This document shows positions 61,025-64,000 of a DNA stretch of 64,000 nucleotides, one piece after another. This DNA is from Micromonospora rifamycinica (GTDB lineage Bacteria > Actinomycetota > Actinomycetes > Mycobacteriales > Micromonosporaceae). Under the pieces are notes generated by a model, which searched no databases, was not told where the DNA came from, and worked only from the letters and a program-made list of their open reading frames with translations. The translations under genes were made by a program, and so were the position numbers. Location: contig NZ_LT607752.1 in the NCBI RefSeq assembly GCF_900090265.1, positions 4,154,001 through 4,218,000 of the forward strand. Direction: 5' to 3'. How positions within the stretch are numbered: the stretch's first letter is position 1; each line of letters opens with the position of its first letter.

Positions 61025-61567
61025 CTATTCGACGGTCAATTCGTACCGTAGGCGCCGGCCCTGCGGCACCATCGTCATGACGCTCAACTCGACAGGCACG
61101 CCCTCAGCGGTGCTGAGTAGCCGGGTCAGCCCGAGCACCCAATCTCCGGCCGTCAGCCCGAGCGCGCTCCGCTGGGATTCGGTGGGCTGCCGGGTGTAGA
61201 CGTCCTCCGTGGCCCGCCCGGGACGATAGCCCAGCTCGGCGAGCAGACTGACCGCTCCTCCCCGGATCTTGCGGGGCTCACCCAAGGCCGTGCCGCGAGC
61301 GATCGAGGCCGGGTAGTACGAGTCGGTCAACTCGACCGGTTGCCCGTCGAACATCATGAGCCGCCGTCGAACGACGACCGGCGTGTCGGCATCCACCAGC
61401 AGCGCTTCCGCCACCTCAGCCGTCGGCGACACCTCCGTCACCTCCAACAGCCTCTGGGTGCCGAGCCCGCCCTGCTGCGCCGCCTCGGTGGCCCACATGT
61501 CCCCGCCTGCGCGCGATCGGGGCGTCACGTAAGGCATCGAGACACTGATCCACTCGGGGCGACTCAC
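61025..61567 (-). CDS. UTRA-domain protein lacking a DNA-binding domain
   Basis: About 180 residues that align throughout with the UTRA half of the adjacent GntR protein (VVRRRLMMFDGQPVELTDSYYPASIARGTALGEPRKIRGGAVSLLAELGYRPG), but there is no winged helix. GTG at 61567 follows an AGAGGAG site, so the short form is the real start, not a truncation by annotation. It may modulate the neighbouring regulator by heterodimerisation or by ligand capture. Confidence 0.8.
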   Translation of the reverse strand: MSRPEWISVSMPYVTPRSRAGGDMWATEAAQQGGLGTQRLLEVTEVSPTAEVAEALLVDADTPVVVRRRLMMFDGQPVELTDSYYPASIARGTALGEPRKIRGGAVSLLAELGYRPGRATEDVYTRQPTESQRSALGLTAGDWVLGLTRLLSTAEGVPVELSVMTMVPQGRRLRYELTVE

Positions 61568-61630
61568 CTTCGACTCCTCTGCACCGGCACTGGCCAAGGG
61601 TAGTTCAGCAAAAACGATCTACCCATCCAT

Positions 61631-61660
61631 CCTTAATGCCTTATTCGATAGGCAGTAAGG
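61631..61660. promoter_or_regulatory. 30-bp inverted repeat, likely GntR operator
   Basis: CCTTAATGCC and GGCAGTAAGG (9 of 10 complementary) are separated by 10 bases, in the gap between the UTRA-only gene and the small ORF at 61716. Size and position fit an operator for the GntR/UTRA pair. Confidence 0.6.
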
Positions 61661-61715
61661 TTGTCGACGCCAGTGAAGCTGCCCTGCGTGCATCCGCGAA
61701 CGACAGGAGTGGAAG

Positions 61716-61838
61716 ATGGGCGCCTATCGGTCGACGAACAGCCAGGGCATGCTCCGGCAGGCACCACTGTTGACCTTCGCCTGGATGCTCCGGCTGCGCG
61801 CAGCCGCCACCGGGCCGCACTCCTCGGTGTCGTCATGA
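61716..61838 (+). CDS. Small ORF coupled to the next gene
   Basis: A 40-residue ORF starting MGAYRSTNSQGMLRQAPLL, behind an AGGAGTGGAAG site, and overlapping the next start by ATGA. It has a hydrophobic central stretch (APLLTFAWMLRL). A coupled peptide gene is plausible, a leader peptide equally so. No function is known. Confidence 0.55.
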   Translation: MGAYRSTNSQGMLRQAPLLTFAWMLRLRAAATGPHSSVSS

Positions 61839-62299
61839 CCGTCCGGCCGGTGGTCCCGTTCGGGATCGGCGACGTGGTGACGGTGGCCGAGCAGCACTAC
61901 TGCTACGGGCTCGGCACCCTGACCCTACGGATCGTCAAGGTGGGCCGTCGGGAAGAACACAGCGACGGCCTGTGGATCCATCTGCGTGGCGTCGAACTGG
62001 GTCATCCGTCCGGGGCACGGCAGCGGCGGGTGCTCGCCCGCCTGGAGGCGATCCGGATCCGGCCGGTGCCCGCACTGGGTGCTCACGTACCGGCCCGCCC
62101 CGGCTGGCAGTGCACCGGATGCGGCGAGTCCTGGCCCTGCCGGGTGCGCCGCGACCGACTACTCACCGAGTACGCGGACGATCGCGCCGCCCTCGGCGTC
62201 TACCTCGGTCTGCAACTGGTAGAGGCGTTGACGGACCTGAGCCGTCAGCCGGCCGGCGACCTGCACGCCCGCTTCCTCGGCTGGCTGCGGACGAGGTGA
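61835..62299 (+). CDS. Hypothetical protein with Cys cluster
   Basis: A 154-residue protein from ATG 61835 (the frame is open back to 61661). VVPFGIGDVVTVAEQHYCYGLGTLTLRIVKVG is followed by a CTGCGESWPC cysteine cluster (near residue 95), possibly a metal site, and a helical C-terminus. I do not recognise it. Divergent from the GntR/UTRA genes across a 30-bp inverted repeat and probably controlled by them. Confidence 0.7.
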   Translation: MTVRPVVPFGIGDVVTVAEQHYCYGLGTLTLRIVKVGRREEHSDGLWIHLRGVELGHPSGARQRRVLARLEAIRIRPVPALGAHVPARPGWQCTGCGESWPCRVRRDRLLTEYADDRAALGVYLGLQLVEALTDLSRQPAGDLHARFLGWLRTR

Positions 62300-62317
62300 G
62301 CCCGTACGGAAGCCGCC

Positions 62318-63610
62318 TCAGCGTTCCAGGATGGCGGTCACGCCCTGCCCGCCGGCCGCGCAGATCGAGATCAGCCCCCGGCCGCCGCCCTTCTCGGCGA
62401 GCAGCTTGGCCAGCGTAGCCACGATCCGGCCGCCGGTGGCGGCGAACGGGTGCCCGGCGGCCAGCGACGAGCCGGCGACGTTGAGCCGGTCCCGGTCGAT
62501 CGCGCCCAGCGGGGCGTCCCGCCCCAGCCGGTCCTTGCCGAACTCCGGCGACTCCCAGGCGGCCAGGGTGGCCAGCACCTGGGAGGCGAACGCCTCGTGG
62601 ATCTCGTAGAAGTCGAAGTCCTGGAGGGTCAACCCGGCCCGGTCCAGCATCCGGGGCACCGCGTAGGCGGGGGCCATCAGCAGCCCCTCGTCGCCGTGCA
62701 CGAAGTCGACCGCCGCCGTCTCCGACCAGGAGAACCAGGCCAGCACGGGCAACTGGTGCTCGCGCGCCCACTGCTCGGAGGCGAGCAGCACGGTGGACGC
62801 GCCGTCGGTCAGCGGGGACGAGTTGCCGGCGGTCATGGTGGCCTGCCCGGCGTCCGGGCCCCGGGTGCCGAAGACCGGCCGGAGCGCGCCGAGCTTCTCC
62901 GGGCTGGTGTCGGGCCGGAGGTTCTGGTCCCGGGTCAGCCCGAGGTAGGGGGTCATCAGGTCGTCGAAGAACCCCCTGTCGTACGCGGCGGCGAGGCGCT
63001 GGTGCGAGCGCAGCGCCAACTCGTCCTGCGCCTGCCGGTCGATCTGCCAGCGCAGCGCCGTCCGGGCGGCGTGCTCGCCCATGGACAGCCCGGTGCGGGG
63101 CTCGGCGTTGCGCGGCAGCTCGGGCCGGAACGGCTGGTGCGGACGGAGCCTGGCGGCGATCTTCAGCCGCTCGCCGAGGGTCCGGGCGCTGTTGAGCTTC
63201 AGCAGGGTGCGGCGCATGTCCTCGTTGATCGCCAGCGGTGCGTCGGAGGTGGTGTCGACACCACCGGCGATGCCCACGTCGAGCTGCCCGAGGGCGATCT
63301 TGTTGGCGACCAGGATGGCCGCCTCCAGGCCGGTGCCGCAGGCCTGCTGGATGTCGTACGCGGGGGTGTGCGGGTCGAGCTTCGAGCCGAGCACCACCTC
63401 CCGGGTCAGGTTGAAGTCCTTCGCGTGCTTGAGGACCGCCCCGGCCACCACCTCGCCGACCCGCTGCCCGGCCAGCCCGAACCGGGCGATCAGCCCGTCC
63501 AGCGCCGCGCCGAGCAGGTCGGCGTTGGACGCGTCGGCGTACCGGGAGTTGGACCGGGCGAAGGGGATGCGGTTGCCGCCGATGACCGCGACCCGCCGGA
63601 TGCTCTGCAC
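62318..63610 (-). CDS. Acetyl-CoA C-acyltransferase (thiolase, FadA/FadI-type)
   Basis: A 430-residue thiolase. Nucleophile Cys in QQACGTGLEAAI (near residue 92), EIHEAFASQ, GHPFAATGGR catalytic His and ICAAGGQG second Cys are all intact. RIPFARSNSRYADASNADLLGAALDGL matches the FadA2/FadI type. It is divergent from a FabG4-like reductase, the same arrangement as fadA2-fabG4 in mycobacteria. ATG at 63610. Confidence 0.92.
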   Translation of the reverse strand: MQSIRRVAVIGGNRIPFARSNSRYADASNADLLGAALDGLIARFGLAGQRVGEVVAGAVLKHAKDFNLTREVVLGSKLDPHTPAYDIQQACGTGLEAAILVANKIALGQLDVGIAGGVDTTSDAPLAINEDMRRTLLKLNSARTLGERLKIAARLRPHQPFRPELPRNAEPRTGLSMGEHAARTALRWQIDRQAQDELALRSHQRLAAAYDRGFFDDLMTPYLGLTRDQNLRPDTSPEKLGALRPVFGTRGPDAGQATMTAGNSSPLTDGASTVLLASEQWAREHQLPVLAWFSWSETAAVDFVHGDEGLLMAPAYAVPRMLDRAGLTLQDFDFYEIHEAFASQVLATLAAWESPEFGKDRLGRDAPLGAIDRDRLNVAGSSLAAGHPFAATGGRIVATLAKLLAEKGGGRGLISICAAGGQGVTAILER

Positions 63611-63642
63611 GATCCCGCCTCCGTTTCAGGACTTGCCCACAA

Positions 63643-63658
63643 CCTACTGGCCAGTAGG
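63643..63658. promoter_or_regulatory. 16-bp perfect palindrome between thiolase and reductase
   Basis: CCTACTGGCCAGTAGG is exactly self-complementary and centred in the 56-bp gap between two divergent starts (63610 and 63667). A TetR-type repressor site is likely; which regulator is unknown. Confidence 0.7.
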
Positions 63659-63666
63659 CTACGCCT

Positions 63667-64000
63667 ATGACCGACAGGTACGCGAGCTTCGTCCGATCGG
63701 GGGCCGGTCGCGCGCTGGTCAAGCGCCTCGGCCTGCCCGACCCACCGCGACTGCGCCGGCACACCCCCGGCGAGCCGCTGCTGCCCGGTCCGGCCCTGCT
63801 CGGCGCGGCCGGCGGATCGAGGCTGGCGGTGCAGGTAGGCCGGATACTCCTGGACGCCGGGGTCGAGTTGCGCGACACCCCGGCGAGCAGTACCCCGGAC
63901 CCGACCACCGGCCGGTTGCCGGGGAACGGCGCCCTGGTCTACGACGCCACCGGCATCACCGACTCCACCGGCCTGCGCCAGCTCTACGACTTCTTCCACC
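63667..64000 (+). CDS. FabG4-like 3-oxoacyl-ACP reductase (partial)
   Basis: The first 111 residues of a gene cut off by the window. SGAGRALVKRLGLPDPPRLRRHTPGEPLLPGP and GNGALVYDATGITDSTGLRQLYDFFH match the N-terminal domain of the long mycobacterial-type FabG4 reductases (about 450 residues), which precede the SDR domain with a flavodoxin-like part. The call rests on this and on the divergent fadA2-like gene. Confidence 0.78.
   Translation, partial: MTDRYASFVRSGAGRALVKRLGLPDPPRLRRHTPGEPLLPGPALLGAAGGSRLAVQVGRILLDAGVELRDTPASSTPDPTTGRLPGNGALVYDATGITDSTGLRQLYDFFH

Overview
The window is very GC-rich chromosomal DNA with frequent GTG starts, ATGA/GTGA-coupled operons and a standard actinobacterial gene set: BldC, DUF3073, a Zur-type repressor, a helix-turn-helix/DUF397 pair and the purine genes. 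Gene order and protein style point to Micromonosporaceae, most likely Micromonospora. This is inference from recognised families; no database was searched. There is no rRNA, CRISPR array, integrase or IS element. The two ends are cut by the window, and the last gene (fabG-like) is truncated.

Layout. 0-3 kb: a small conserved protein behind a Zur/Fur-like box, a zur-type gene, and an Rrf2 regulator-MFS exporter operon behind a 25-bp palindrome. 3-7.7 kb: a DUF574 methyltransferase, a zinc-ribbon protein, a GH65 phosphorylase/hydrolase and a PAP2 phosphatase. 7.7-18.7 kb: a Flp/Tad-type surface appendage locus (prepilin peptidase, lipoprotein, secreted protein, SAF/CpaB-like, TadZ-like, TadA/CpaF ATPase, TadB, TadC, small pilin-like peptide, three TadE/G-like proteins, LysM membrane protein). 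19-25 kb: a DUF2231-Rieske protein, the helix-turn-helix/DUF397 pair, a divergent crotonase, a flavin disulfide oxidoreductase and a membrane protein.

25-31.7 kb holds a carotenoid locus: phytoene synthase and DNA photolyase on the minus strand, divergent from GGPP synthase, phytoene desaturase, IPP isomerase and a LitR/CarH-like MerR regulator on the plus strand. No lycopene cyclase is present. After a polysaccharide deacetylase come tRNA-Glu, tRNA-Asp and tRNA-Phe. 33-40.5 kb holds mixed genes, including an apparently circularly permuted periplasmic-binding lipoprotein, a crotonase/3-hydroxyacyl-CoA dehydrogenase pair, and a small protein of calcium-binding-type repeats.

40.7-59.4 kb is a conserved actinobacterial backbone: bldC, a hypothetical gene, Val/Leu dehydrogenase, DUF3073, purM, purF, a sterol-carrier-like gene, then purL/purQ/purS and purB. 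A two-gene RiPP cassette is wedged between DUF3073 and purM: a radical SAM/SPASM maturase and a 77-residue precursor ending in aromatic-X-Asn motifs, resembling multiple-cyclophane (AmcA/AmcB-type) systems. 59.5-64 kb: a lipoprotein, a GntR/UTRA regulator next to a UTRA-only paralogue, a coupled small ORF and unknown gene, and a thiolase divergent from a FabG4-like reductase across a perfect 16-bp palindrome.

The most interesting items are the cyclophane RiPP cassette, the permuted binding protein, an inverted-repeat family (GATCAAGAGGTTT units) at two loci, the altered light-sensor motif in the MerR protein, the GYG/GYDQ-rich membrane protein and the stand-alone UTRA protein.
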